A stretch of DNA of 64,000 nucleotides, taken from NCBI GenBank assembly GCA_016710275.1, contig JADJXS010000001.1:2790001-2854000 (forward strand). The letters are read 5' to 3'. Position 1 is the stretch's first letter. Each line of letters starts with the position of its first letter. Made by a program: the position numbers and the translations under genes. This document shows positions 21,123 through 29,543 of the stretch, in pieces. The DNA is from Phycisphaerales bacterium (GTDB taxonomy: Bacteria > Planctomycetota > Phycisphaerae > UBA1845 > Fen-1342). Under the pieces are notes generated by a model. It did not search any database and was not told where the DNA came from. It was given only the letters and a program-made list of their open reading frames with translations.

Positions 21123-22469
21123 CTACGGGGCGGTCCGCACCGTGGACTTGCCCGGCCGCAGCGCCTTGAAGACGAAAGCCACGTCGTCGTTGTGCATGCG
21201 AACGCAACCCAGCGACTCGTTCTTTCCGATCGACGCCGGGTCGTTCGTCCCGTGGATGCCGTAGCTCGGCTGGCCGATCGCATCCCCCTCGATCCCCTCG
21301 ATCTTGATCCAGTGCGTGCCCAGCGGGTTTTTCGGATCGCCGCCCGGCACCACTTCGCGCAGCGTCGCATTCTCCGACGGGTAATAGGTCGGGTTCGGCA
21401 CCCGATCCACCACCCGCCACAGCCCGTTCGGCGTCCGCTGCTCGCGACCCAATCCCACCGGGTAGCTGCGAACGTAGGTGTCCTGCAGATACAGGTCCAG
21501 CCGGAATTCGCTCTGGACCACCGTCGCGTGAAACGGCCCGCGCGGAATCTTCAGCGTCGCGCCTGCGCGGATGCTGTCCGCACTCTTCAATTCATTCACC
21601 AGCGCGACGATTTCCGCCGGCACGTCATGCCGCCGTCCGATCCCCACCAGGTTGTCCCCGCTCTGCACCGTGTACAGCACCGTAAGCGGGTCGTCCGCCA
21701 CCTGTCGCGGCGAAAAAATGGACTCGTCCGCCGCGCGACGCGCCAGCGCCCGCAGCGCCTCCGCCTGCGCGCCGCCGGCGCGCTTCAGCGCGTCACTCAA
21801 GAGCGACCGGGCCTCCACGAAGCGCCCGCGCTCCATCAGCTCTTCGGCTCGCCGCGCCGTCTCATTTCCCGCCGACGGTCGCGGCGGAGCAGGCGCGGCG
21901 TCCGCGCTCTGCGCAGCGCCCGGCTCGGGCGACACACCCTTCTCGCCTGATTTCGGCTCGGAATCCAAGCCCGGCTTCGATCCAGGCCTGCTCCCTTCCT
22001 TCGAACCCGTTCCGCCGTCCGGCCGCGGCTGATCGCCCGACTTCTCGTCAGCCGCACGAAGCGCGTTTTCGGAATTCACCCCGGGCGTCGCACCCTGCCC
22101 GAGACCTGATTCGGCGATGAAGGCACCGCGCTCCGGTGCGGATTCCGCTCGCTCATCCGCGATCGACCGATCCGGCGTTGCCGCGGTTCGCAGCACCTCG
22201 TGCGATCGCGCCGGCCGCTTCTCATCGCGATTGCGGTTCAGCTCGAATCGCTCGCGGTCGGCGTGCTCGGCCAAACCGCCGGTCCAGTCGCGAACCTGCT
22301 CCGCCGTCATCACCGTCGCACGATGCGACCCGACCTCGCCGCCGCGCCGCCACGCCGTGTGCATCCACCAGCCGATCGTCCCCAGCAGCCCGAACATCGC
22401 CGCGGCCCCGAAGAGCCGGAGGAACCGATCCGCTGATGAGTGACGGTGACGGTGACGGCGACTGGCCAC
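21123..22469 (-). CDS. LysM plus L,D-transpeptidase (YkuD) membrane protein
   Basis: About 448 residues. The GTG at 22469 has AGGAG 8 nt upstream and gives a His/Arg-rich cytoplasmic tip, then one membrane anchor (FGAAAMFGLLGTIGWWMHTA). A long acidic, Gly/Ser/Pro-rich linker leads to a helical stretch and a LysM domain (YTVQSGDNLVGIGRRHDVPA) for peptidoglycan binding. The C-terminal YkuD domain has the catalytic HGT...SLGCVRM signature with the nucleophilic Cys. Such enzymes form 3-3 cross-links in peptidoglycan or attach proteins to it, fitting reports that many planctomycetes have peptidoglycan. Located in the periplasm, anchored in the inner membrane. Confidence 0.92.
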   Translation of the reverse strand: MASRRHRHRHSSADRFLRLFGAAAMFGLLGTIGWWMHTAWRRGGEVGSHRATVMTAEQVRDWTGGLAEHADRERFELNRNRDEKRPARSHEVLRTAATPDRSIADERAESAPERGAFIAESGLGQGATPGVNSENALRAADEKSGDQPRPDGGTGSKEGSRPGSKPGLDSEPKSGEKGVSPEPGAAQSADAAPAPPRPSAGNETARRAEELMERGRFVEARSLLSDALKRAGGAQAEALRALARRAADESIFSPRQVADDPLTVLYTVQSGDNLVGIGRRHDVPAEIVALVNELKSADSIRAGATLKIPRGPFHATVVQSEFRLDLYLQDTYVRSYPVGLGREQRTPNGLWRVVDRVPNPTYYPSENATLREVVPGGDPKNPLGTHWIKIEGIEGDAIGQPSYGIHGTNDPASIGKNESLGCVRMHNDDVAFVFKALRPGKSTVRTAP

Positions 22470-22638
22470 GGTGAAACTCCTGTGCCTGACCGGGACGGTC
22501 GAGCTTGCACGGCCGACCGGTCCCGCCGCGGCAGGACATCCAATGGACATTGTATCGGCGCGGGCGCAAGTTTTGCTTGAGGCCGGCCACTGCCAGTCCG
22601 CAGCGCGGGCTGCACCGCCGGGCATGGTGCAGCCTTCG

Positions 22639-23292
22639 CTACACGCCGCGCGCCGTCGGCGACCAGATCAGCTTGTGCAATTGCAGCCCCAGGCGCGCCG
22701 CCAGCCCGTCGGCCAGCATCCACTCCACGAGCCGCACCGGTTCCAGCGCGCCGAAGACGGGATTCAGCAGGACCGCTGCGCAGCGCTCGCTGAGGTTGTG
22801 GCGGCGGATGACCTCGACCGCGTAGTCATAATCCGCCCGATCGGCGATCACGAACTTCACTTCGTCATGCGGCCGCAAGGTCCGGAGGTTGTCCCAGTGA
22901 TTCCGCGACTCCTCGCCGCTGCCGGGGCACTTCACGTCCAGGATGCAGACCACGCGCGGATCGACGCGATCCGTCGGCAGCGCGCCGGACGTCTCGAGCA
23001 GCACCGTCGCCACTTCGTCGCACAAGCGCGTCATCAGCGGGTACACCGCGGGCTGGAGCAGCGGCTCGCCCCCGGTGACCTGAACCAGCGGGCAGCCGAA
23101 GCCGCGCACTTCCGTCAGCAGGTCGTCAATCGTCCGCCAGCCGCCCTCATAAAACGCGTACTCGGTGTCGCACCAGCGGCAGCGCAGGTGGCAGCCGGTC
23201 AGCCGGATGAAGGCGCAAGGCAACCCCGCCCGCGTGCCCTCCCCCTGCACGGAGTGAAAGACCTCGTTGATCCGCAGTCGATCCGCACTCAT
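22639..23292 (-). CDS. queE: 7-carboxy-7-deazaguanine synthase QueE
   Basis: About 217 residues. Radical SAM enzyme that converts carboxytetrahydropterin to 7-carboxy-7-deazaguanine in queuosine/preQ0 synthesis. It shows the family's N-terminal FHSVQGEGTRAG, the iron-sulfur cluster motif CHLRCRWCDTEY (Cx3Cx2C), VQVTGGEPLLQP for SAM binding and LDVKCPGSGEES. The ATG at 23292 (MSADRLRINEVF) matches the usual QueE start; the frame runs open to 23349. No other queuosine gene is visible nearby. The 300 bp between it and aspS is divergent promoter space with no supported gene. Confidence 0.93.
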   Translation of the reverse strand: MSADRLRINEVFHSVQGEGTRAGLPCAFIRLTGCHLRCRWCDTEYAFYEGGWRTIDDLLTEVRGFGCPLVQVTGGEPLLQPAVYPLMTRLCDEVATVLLETSGALPTDRVDPRVVCILDVKCPGSGEESRNHWDNLRTLRPHDEVKFVIADRADYDYAVEVIRRHNLSERCAAVLLNPVFGALEPVRLVEWMLADGLAARLGLQLHKLIWSPTARGV

Positions 23293-23592
23293 CCGGCTGA
23301 TCCCGTCTCGACGGCTATTTCGCCGCGTTCTCCGGCAGAATCTTCGCACCGCGATATCGCTCGCGCACCACCCACTTGTTCAGCGGCGCCGGGCATGATA
23401 CCGCGCGCCGCCCCGCGGCCGTGAAGCGCCTTCCATGCGCTGCATGAGCGCCGCCACCAATGCGCGTCCCGCGGTACCCCTTTACCCAAGCGCCTCTTTC
23501 CCGGGCAGGGCCGCCGTCTTTGACGATTCCGCCGGATCGCCGATAGGATTCTCGGTCCTTGCGAAAGAGACGCCCCGTTCGAGAGAACCCCT

Positions 23593-25404
23593 GTGCCCCT
23601 TCCTTATAACCAGCGAACCTGCTACTGCGGGCAGGTGAATGAGTCCCTGATCGGTCGTTCCGTGCTGCTGTGCGGGTGGGTTGCCACCCGCCGCGACCAC
23701 GGCGGCATGGTCTTCATCGACCTGCGCGACCGCGAGGGGATCGTGCAACTCAAGTTCAACCCCGAAACCGATCCAGCCGCCCACGAGACCGCCGGCCGGC
23801 TGCGAAGCGAGTTCTGCGTCGCCGTCCGCGGCGAGGTGGCCGCCCGGCCCGCCGGCCTTGAGAATCCCCAGATCGCCAGCGGCCGGGTCGAGGTCAACGT
23901 CCGCGAGATCGACCTGCTGAGCACGTCGGAGACGCCGCGTTTCCCCATCGAGGATGACGTGCAGGTCAAGGATGAGACGCGGCTCGAATTCCGCTTTCTC
24001 GACTTGCGCCGTCCCGCGATGCAGCGTTCGCTGATCAGCCGCCATCGGGCGGTGAAGCTGATTCGCGACTATTTCAACGAAGGCGGCTTCATCGAGATCG
24101 AGACGCCGTTCCTGACCAAGAGCACGCCGGAGGGGGCGCGCGACTTCCTCGTGCCCAGCCGTAAACAAGCGGGCAGCTTCTATGCGCTTCCGCAAAGCCC
24201 GCAGCTCTTCAAGCAGCTCCTGATGATGAGCGGCTTCGACAAGTACATGCAGATTGTCCGCTGTTTTCGTGACGAGGACAGCCGCAAGGACCGCCAGCCG
24301 GAGTTCACGCAGCTCGACGTCGAGATGTCGTTCGTCCAGATGGATGACGTGCTGCGCGTCGCCGAGGGATACCTGCGCCGCGTCTGGAAGGAGCTGCTGG
24401 GCGTCACGCTGCCCGACCCCTTCCCGCGCATGACCTACGCCCAGGCGCTGGCCGAATACGGCATCGACCGCCCCGACACCCGCTATGACCTGCGCATCCG
24501 AGACGTTACCGACATCTGCGGCAGGACCGATTTCCGCGTCTTCACCGAGCCGGTCGGGCGCGGCGGCGCGGTGCGCTGCATCCGCGTTCCCGGCGGGGCG
24601 GACATCTCGCAGAACGAGATTGAAAAGGCGGAAAACAGCTACCAGGCGATCCTCAAGGGCATCGGGGCGGGCGGGCTGCCCTATCTGAAGGTCGAGGCCG
24701 GCGACGGCGGGAAGCCGGTGTTCAAGACCGGCGTTGCCAAGTTCTTCTCGCCGGAGCTGGCGGCCGAGTTGTGCGCCGCGACCGGCGCTGCACCCGGCGA
24801 TGCGCTCTTCTTCGCCGCCGACACGATCGACAACGTATGCAAGTATCTCGCGCGCCTGCGCGAGGAAGTGGCCCGGCGGCGCGGGTTGATCCCCGAGGGG
24901 CTGTGGAATTTCCTCTGGATCGTGGACTTCCCGCTGCTGGAGTACCACGCCGACGACCAGCGCTATTACGCCGTCCACCACCCCTTCACCGCGCCGATGG
25001 ACGAAGACCTCCCGCTGCTGGCGAGCGACCCGCTGAAGGTCCGCGCCAAGGCGTATGACGTGGTCGTCAACGGAGTCGAGCTGGCCGGCGGCAGCATCCG
25101 CATTCACCGCGCCGACGTGCAGAGCCGCGTATTCGAGCTGCTGGCGCTGACGCCGCAGGAGGCGGAATTGAAGTTCGGGTTCCTGCTGCGGGCGTTGCGG
25201 CACGGCCCGCCGCCGCACGGCGGATTCGCGATGGGCGTCGACCGCATGGTGATGCTGCTCAACGGGCTGGACAGCCTGCTCGACACGTTCAGCTTCCCCA
25301 AGACGCAGGAGGGCTACTGCCCGCTGACGCAGGCGCCCAGCCCGGTGGATGAGAAGCAGTTGCGCGAGCTGCACATTCGGAGTGCGACCGTCGAGCGAAA
25401 GTAG
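23593..25404 (+). CDS. aspS: Aspartyl-tRNA synthetase
   Basis: 603 residues, the length of bacterial-type AspRS. N-terminal OB-fold anticodon-binding domain (LCGWVATRRDHGGMVFIDLR), class II motif 2 region (QIVRCFRDEDSRKDRQPEFTQ), an inserted GAD domain (about 290-410) typical of bacterial enzymes, and motif 3 (GFAMGVDRMVMLL). Charges tRNA-Asp (and tRNA-Asn in organisms using the amidotransferase route). The GTG at 23593 was chosen because MPLPYNQRTCYCGQ agrees with the usual N-terminus and GAGAG lies 7 nt upstream. Confidence 0.97.
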   Translation: MPLPYNQRTCYCGQVNESLIGRSVLLCGWVATRRDHGGMVFIDLRDREGIVQLKFNPETDPAAHETAGRLRSEFCVAVRGEVAARPAGLENPQIASGRVEVNVREIDLLSTSETPRFPIEDDVQVKDETRLEFRFLDLRRPAMQRSLISRHRAVKLIRDYFNEGGFIEIETPFLTKSTPEGARDFLVPSRKQAGSFYALPQSPQLFKQLLMMSGFDKYMQIVRCFRDEDSRKDRQPEFTQLDVEMSFVQMDDVLRVAEGYLRRVWKELLGVTLPDPFPRMTYAQALAEYGIDRPDTRYDLRIRDVTDICGRTDFRVFTEPVGRGGAVRCIRVPGGADISQNEIEKAENSYQAILKGIGAGGLPYLKVEAGDGGKPVFKTGVAKFFSPELAAELCAATGAAPGDALFFAADTIDNVCKYLARLREEVARRRGLIPEGLWNFLWIVDFPLLEYHADDQRYYAVHHPFTAPMDEDLPLLASDPLKVRAKAYDVVVNGVELAGGSIRIHRADVQSRVFELLALTPQEAELKFGFLLRALRHGPPPHGGFAMGVDRMVMLLNGLDSLLDTFSFPKTQEGYCPLTQAPSPVDEKQLRELHIRSATVERK

Positions 25405-25467
25405 ACGCAAGCGCGGATCGGGCTACCCGCGTTTCCCGGCCGATAAGACTGGCTGGGAGGCACTGCC

Positions 25468-25743
25468 ATGAACCCGTCTGCGACTCAACCAACCGCCGTC
25501 CGCCCGCTACTCGTTTGTGCCGGGGCGATCACCCTATTCACCCTCCTGGCCCTCTGGCCGCTCTCCAGTCCGCCCCATGCCGCGGCACAGGTGCCCGACA
25601 GCGGCGCACAACGGGCCGCAATGCTCGTCGAAATGCGCACGACCAATCAAAGGCTGGCAGAGATCATCGGATTGTTGAAGGAAATCCGGGCGAATACCGC
25701 CGCGCCCGCCGCCAAGCCCCAGACGGCAAGCCCGCAGCGCTGA
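25468..25743 (+). CDS. Small exported or membrane-anchored protein
   Basis: 91 residues behind aspS. The ATG at 25468 has a strong GGGAGG 8 nt upstream. One hydrophobic segment (LLVCAGAITLFTLLALWPL) ending near AAAQ could be a signal peptide or anchor. A short helical region (MLVEMRTTNQRLAEIIGLLKEI) that could form a coiled coil and an Ala/Pro-rich end follow. Function unknown. The 206 bp after it hold no recognisable gene. Confidence 0.7.
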   Translation: MNPSATQPTAVRPLLVCAGAITLFTLLALWPLSSPPHAAAQVPDSGAQRAAMLVEMRTTNQRLAEIIGLLKEIRANTAAPAAKPQTASPQR

Positions 25744-25949
25744 ATGACGCCGGTTGGCGCGAATGGACGCGCACCCTCGCCGTCAGCGGCTTCAGGAACG
25801 CGGTAGGGCGTGTTCCTGCTCGATCAGCGTAGCAGCCGTTCCGGGTGCGCCACTGCTGACACAGCACTGGTGCACTCAAGGGCACCCCTTAAACCACTGA
25901 TGGAAGCGCCGGCCCGCGCCGGTAGCGGACGTGCCTGCCGCGGATCCGG

Positions 25950-27803
25950 TCACGCGCAGGAGTCGAGCAACGCGCGCATGCGCTGTGACGCGGTGTGCTG
26001 TCTCAGGTGTTCGCGCGCGGAAAGGGCGATCGGGCACTCGCGGCGCTGCTGAGAATCCCGCAGGTATCGGGTCGCCGCATCCGCCGAGGCAAGGGGGAGG
26101 AAGTGCGTGCCGGGAAGCAGGACCCCGCCCAATTCCCCGTCGGAGCGCGCCGCGCACCACGGCATGGCGACCGGGATGCCCCAGGCCGCGACGCGCAACA
26201 GATCGGGCGTGAGCGGATCGGGCGCACCGATGGCCAGCGCGGCCAGCGCGTGGACGCGCTGCGGGTGATCCGCGCGAAGCGCTGCGACACCGATGCGCTG
26301 CCAGCCCGTGCCCAGCCCGACGCACGACGCGCCTGCGTCCACGCAAAGGTCGATCAGGCGGTGCGCGATCGCTGCGGGAATGATGCGTTCGACGATCGCG
26401 CGAAGCAGCGCGGCGCGGGTGTCGGCGTCCCCGATGCGAAGCCCCGAGGCGCGCTCCACGCCATCGAGCAGCGCCGCCGGGCCGGATGCGTGGCGCTTGA
26501 ATGCCGTCTCCCGCGCGCGGCGCTGCAGCTCGCGCCAGAGGATGCGGTGCGTCGGATGAACGACGCCGGCGGCGGATTCACTGTCGTCCGGCACATCCCC
26601 GACCAGCAGCACGCACGCCGCGCCCCGGCTCCGATCCACCGGAGGTTGGTCGATCTCAGCGGCCCGCACGGCCCAGTAGAACGGGCGGACCCGCCGGCCC
26701 GCCGCACGCCACGCGGCCTCCACCAGCGGGCTGGCGGCCAGAATCTCCGTACCGCCGTTCGACAATTCGCCTGCCTCGGCCGAGGACATCGGCGGAAGGC
26801 AGCGCCACTCGAAACGCGTGCAGGAATCGGGCGCGTTCTGCGAGGATGGACCGGCAGACCGCGGATCTTGAGTCGGCGTTGCAGTGCCGCGGTTCGGAGC
26901 GACGGGAGGCGCGGCCGCAACACCGCTTCGGAAGGGCGGCGCTGCATGCTCGAACGCGATGACGCAGTGCGGGCGATGCTCCGCGAGCGCCCGTTCGTGC
27001 GAAAGCGGATGGGCGTCGGTCGGGGTTCGCAGCGCGCGAAGCAGCACGGTTCGCCCGAGTGCGCGCGCCGCATCGGCAAGCTCGTCCGCCGCGCGATGAG
27101 CCGCGCTGAGCGATGAGAGCGACAATAGTGCGATGTCGGTGCGGGTGGAGGCGCGGGGCGCTGCGCTGATAACAGCGGCGCTTCGTCGCTCGGCACAGCG
27201 CCGGTTCAGCGACTCGCAGAGGGCCTGCAACTCCGTGACACGCTGCTCCGGAACGCCGGGCAGGCGCAGCAGCGTCGCGGGCGGTAGCAGCCCCTCCTCA
27301 CGGGTGAGCAAAGCATCGAGCAGGGGCAACGGCTCTTTGGGATGCGACAGAATCAGGCGACGCGCCTCGATGGCGACGCGCAAATCCTGCGTGCGAAGCA
27401 CGGCCGCAAGTGCCGGCGGATCGCTTTCGAACACGAACACCGCCGCGTGCGCGGGATGTCGCCGCAACAGCAGAAAGAGCTCCGCGCCGGCCAGCACCGC
27501 CGGCAGCGCCACATTTCGATCCGACGCCGGAACGCCCGCCAGCACGGCGGCGGCGCGCGTCGCCGGCGCGGCGCTGCCGCCCGAATATTGCGGCGGCTCG
27601 CCGGGTCGCTCGGTGCGGAAGAGCGGCCAGCCATCGAGTCCGCGTGCCGGCCGCCATTCGGAGGGAATTGCGACGCGCTCCAGTTGCTTCGCCAGGTCCG
27701 GCGAATGACGGCTCAGCGCAGCGAGATTCTCCGCGAAGAGGCGCGGGTCATGCTCACAATGCCGAATCTCGTCGAGCAGGTGCAGCGCGGGGGCGTGCGT
27801 CAT
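25950..27803 (-). CDS. Putative CgeB-like glycosyltransferase
   Basis: About 617 residues. The ATG at 27803 overlaps the stop of the preceding gene as ATGA, which fixes the start. The N-terminal half resembles the helical/Rossmann domain preceding the transferase in motility-associated or CgeB-like proteins (VFVFESDPPALAAVLRTQDL). The last third looks like a GT-B C-terminal domain, including LRVAAWGIPVAMPWCAARSD, GTHFLPLASADAATRYLRD and a closing helix (RMRALLDSC). The catalytic E-x7-E is not obvious, so the assignment is tentative. Last gene of a minus-strand operon. Confidence 0.5.
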   Translation of the reverse strand: MTHAPALHLLDEIRHCEHDPRLFAENLAALSRHSPDLAKQLERVAIPSEWRPARGLDGWPLFRTERPGEPPQYSGGSAAPATRAAAVLAGVPASDRNVALPAVLAGAELFLLLRRHPAHAAVFVFESDPPALAAVLRTQDLRVAIEARRLILSHPKEPLPLLDALLTREEGLLPPATLLRLPGVPEQRVTELQALCESLNRRCAERRSAAVISAAPRASTRTDIALLSLSSLSAAHRAADELADAARALGRTVLLRALRTPTDAHPLSHERALAEHRPHCVIAFEHAAPPFRSGVAAAPPVAPNRGTATPTQDPRSAGPSSQNAPDSCTRFEWRCLPPMSSAEAGELSNGGTEILAASPLVEAAWRAAGRRVRPFYWAVRAAEIDQPPVDRSRGAACVLLVGDVPDDSESAAGVVHPTHRILWRELQRRARETAFKRHASGPAALLDGVERASGLRIGDADTRAALLRAIVERIIPAAIAHRLIDLCVDAGASCVGLGTGWQRIGVAALRADHPQRVHALAALAIGAPDPLTPDLLRVAAWGIPVAMPWCAARSDGELGGVLLPGTHFLPLASADAATRYLRDSQQRRECPIALSAREHLRQHTASQRMRALLDSCA

Positions 27804-27961
27804 CGGGGTCCGGCGGGGCCTAGCGCAAGATACAGCAGCACGCCGAACCAGACGATGTACGCGACCGTCCAGAAGATCAGCGGGCCGGCGGAGCGCGGTC
27901 CCGATCCGAAAGGTCTCATCGGCGAATCTGCATCGGCCGGTTTGGGGGTGGGGTGGCTCAT
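27800..27961 (-). CDS. Very small single-pass membrane protein
   Basis: 53 residues. A charged, Pro-rich head (MSHPTPKPADADSPMRPFG) is followed by one membrane segment (PLIFWTVAYIVWFGVLLYLA) and a GPAGPR end. It is joined to both neighbours by 4-nt ATGA overlaps: its ATG overlaps the stop of the AI-2E transporter gene, and its stop overlaps the ATG of the next gene. This strongly supports translation despite its size. Function unknown; association with the transporter is suggested by coupling only. Confidence 0.75.
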   Translation of the reverse strand: MSHPTPKPADADSPMRPFGSGPRSAGPLIFWTVAYIVWFGVLLYLALGPAGPR

Positions 27962-29169
27962 GGGGCGGGACTCTCCGGGCTGGAAACGGGCGCGGCCGCC
28001 GGGCGCGGCGCGGCCAGGCGGCGGATCTCCGGCAGCGCGTGCTGCATGAAGACATGGCGGATCGTGCAGGTGATCGGAATCGCGACGAGCATGCCCAGAA
28101 TGCCGGCCAATTCTGCGCCCACCAGCAGCGCGATGACGGTGGTAATGGGGTGCAGCCCGCTGGTCTGACCCGTGATGTAGGGCGAAAGGACGAAATTGTC
28201 GATCGCCTGCACCACGAAGTAGACCACCAGCACCAGGATCACCGGCCAAAGCCACCCCTCGCCGGCAGTTGAGGCAGAAAAATAGGTCGCAATCAGGGCC
28301 GGCGGCAACGCGAGAATCGCCATCACCGGCACGAGATTGAGCACGCCGGCGGCCAGCCCCAGCGGGACGCTATAGGGGACGCCGACGATGAGCCATCCGA
28401 TGGCCGTCAGCGCTCCGACGGCCAGCGAGATCAGCAGCCGACCGTGGTAAAAATCCGCCATGGCCTGATCGGTGACGCTGACCAGCCGCACGATGGTCTC
28501 GCGGTAGCGGTCCGGCAGGTGATCGCGGACGGCGCGGATCATGTCGTTGAAATGCAGCAGGAAGAAGAAGGTGTACATGGGGATCAGCACGGCGGCGACC
28601 ATCCAGCGCGATACGCCCGCCGCCAGCATGCTGAGGTACGAAGCGACCATCGCCGCCGCGGCCCCGCCATGCTCCTTCAGCAACTGACCGACGTCGGCGG
28701 ATTGCGGCGCCTTGTCCATCAACGTCGGAAAGGTCGAGAGGAACCAGCGGTGAATAGCGTCGCGGTAGACATCGAGATTGGCGAGCAACTGCGCCGTCTG
28801 GGCCACGCCGGTGGTGGCGGCCAGAACGACGAGCACCGTGATCGCCGCGAAGCCGATCGCGAAAATCCAGATGGTCGAACGCATGCGGCTGACGCCGCGA
28901 TCCTCGAGCATTGAGACGAACGGGTTGAGGATGTACGCCAGCGCCAGCGAGACGGCGATGGGAGTCAACACCGTGTTGAGACGCTGCAGCAGCCACCACG
29001 CGATGAGAACACCGACCACGACGAGACCGAAGCGGAGCCAGCGGCGGGCGGATTCAGAGAGCGGAGGCAGGTAGTGGTCGATCGGATTAATGATCGTGCT
29101 CCGCGCCGCCGGCGAGACATTCGTAGCGGTCCAGCGCGTCGAAATCGAAGACGTCGTCGAAGTCCTCAA
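27958..29169 (-). CDS. AI-2E family transporter (PerM/TqsA type)
   Basis: Multi-pass inner-membrane protein of about 375-403 residues with the family pattern: a first helix pair (FGLVVVGVLIAWWLLQRLNT), then PIAVSLALAYILNPFVSMLE, a central amphipathic region, and the conserved C-terminal block VPYSVPLGLAAGVLNLVPVM with later YITGQTSGLHPITTVIALLV. Members export small molecules or Na+; the substrate is not predictable. The first 24 codons from the ATG at 29169 overlap the upstream gene in another frame and look non-homologous; true translation may begin at a rare ATC/ATT codon near 29092, preceded by GGAG. The end overlaps the next gene as ATGA. Confidence 0.88.
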   Translation of the reverse strand: MRTSTTSSISTRWTATNVSPAARSTIINPIDHYLPPLSESARRWLRFGLVVVGVLIAWWLLQRLNTVLTPIAVSLALAYILNPFVSMLEDRGVSRMRSTIWIFAIGFAAITVLVVLAATTGVAQTAQLLANLDVYRDAIHRWFLSTFPTLMDKAPQSADVGQLLKEHGGAAAAMVASYLSMLAAGVSRWMVAAVLIPMYTFFFLLHFNDMIRAVRDHLPDRYRETIVRLVSVTDQAMADFYHGRLLISLAVGALTAIGWLIVGVPYSVPLGLAAGVLNLVPVMAILALPPALIATYFSASTAGEGWLWPVILVLVVYFVVQAIDNFVLSPYITGQTSGLHPITTVIALLVGAELAGILGMLVAIPITCTIRHVFMQHALPEIRRLAAPRPAAAPVSSPESPAP

Positions 29170-29488
29170 TGCGGTCGGAAGGCTGCCTCCCCAGCACGCC
29201 TAATGAGATCATCAGGTAGACCATTTCGCCCAGGTCGCGCGTGCGCCGGATGCCCCAGGAACGCAGCACCGGACGCGCCATCAAGCCCCAGCGGCGCAGC
29301 GCCAGGTCGCGCAAGGCGATGCAAAGTTCCTGACCGGTGACGTGCTGCGATTCCCCCGATCGATCCGCCCCGTGGGCGCGCTCGACCGCCAGTTCCAGCA
29401 CTTCGTGCAGAAAATCATAGGCGGCCAGGTGATAACGGCCGTCGGCGGTAAGCCGGGCGCGAATTTCGTCGATCGTCTGAACGCTCAT
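29087..29488 (-). CDS. Minf_1886 family protein
   Basis: 133 residues of a conserved uncharacterised family found in Planctomycetes and Verrucomicrobia. Recognisable features are RYHLAAYDFLHEVLELAVER near the start, HVTGQELCIALRDLALRRWG, then RPVLRSWGIRRTRDLGEMVY and a closing FDDVFDFDALDRYECL. Function unknown; no membrane segment or catalytic motif. It lies between the PSP1 gene and the AI-2E transporter gene, overlapping the longest version of the latter. It is a useful lineage marker for the window. Confidence 0.85.
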   Translation of the reverse strand: MSVQTIDEIRARLTADGRYHLAAYDFLHEVLELAVERAHGADRSGESQHVTGQELCIALRDLALRRWGLMARPVLRSWGIRRTRDLGEMVYLMISLGVLGRQPSDRIEDFDDVFDFDALDRYECLAGGAEHDH

Positions 29489-29543
29489 ACCGCTCTCTCG
29501 ATTCCTGCCACCTCACGATTCCGGAGTCACTCCCCTATTGTTC

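Noticed and set aside
23482..25410. 642-codon minus-strand frame
   Set aside because: Exact antisense of aspS; no recognisable domains.
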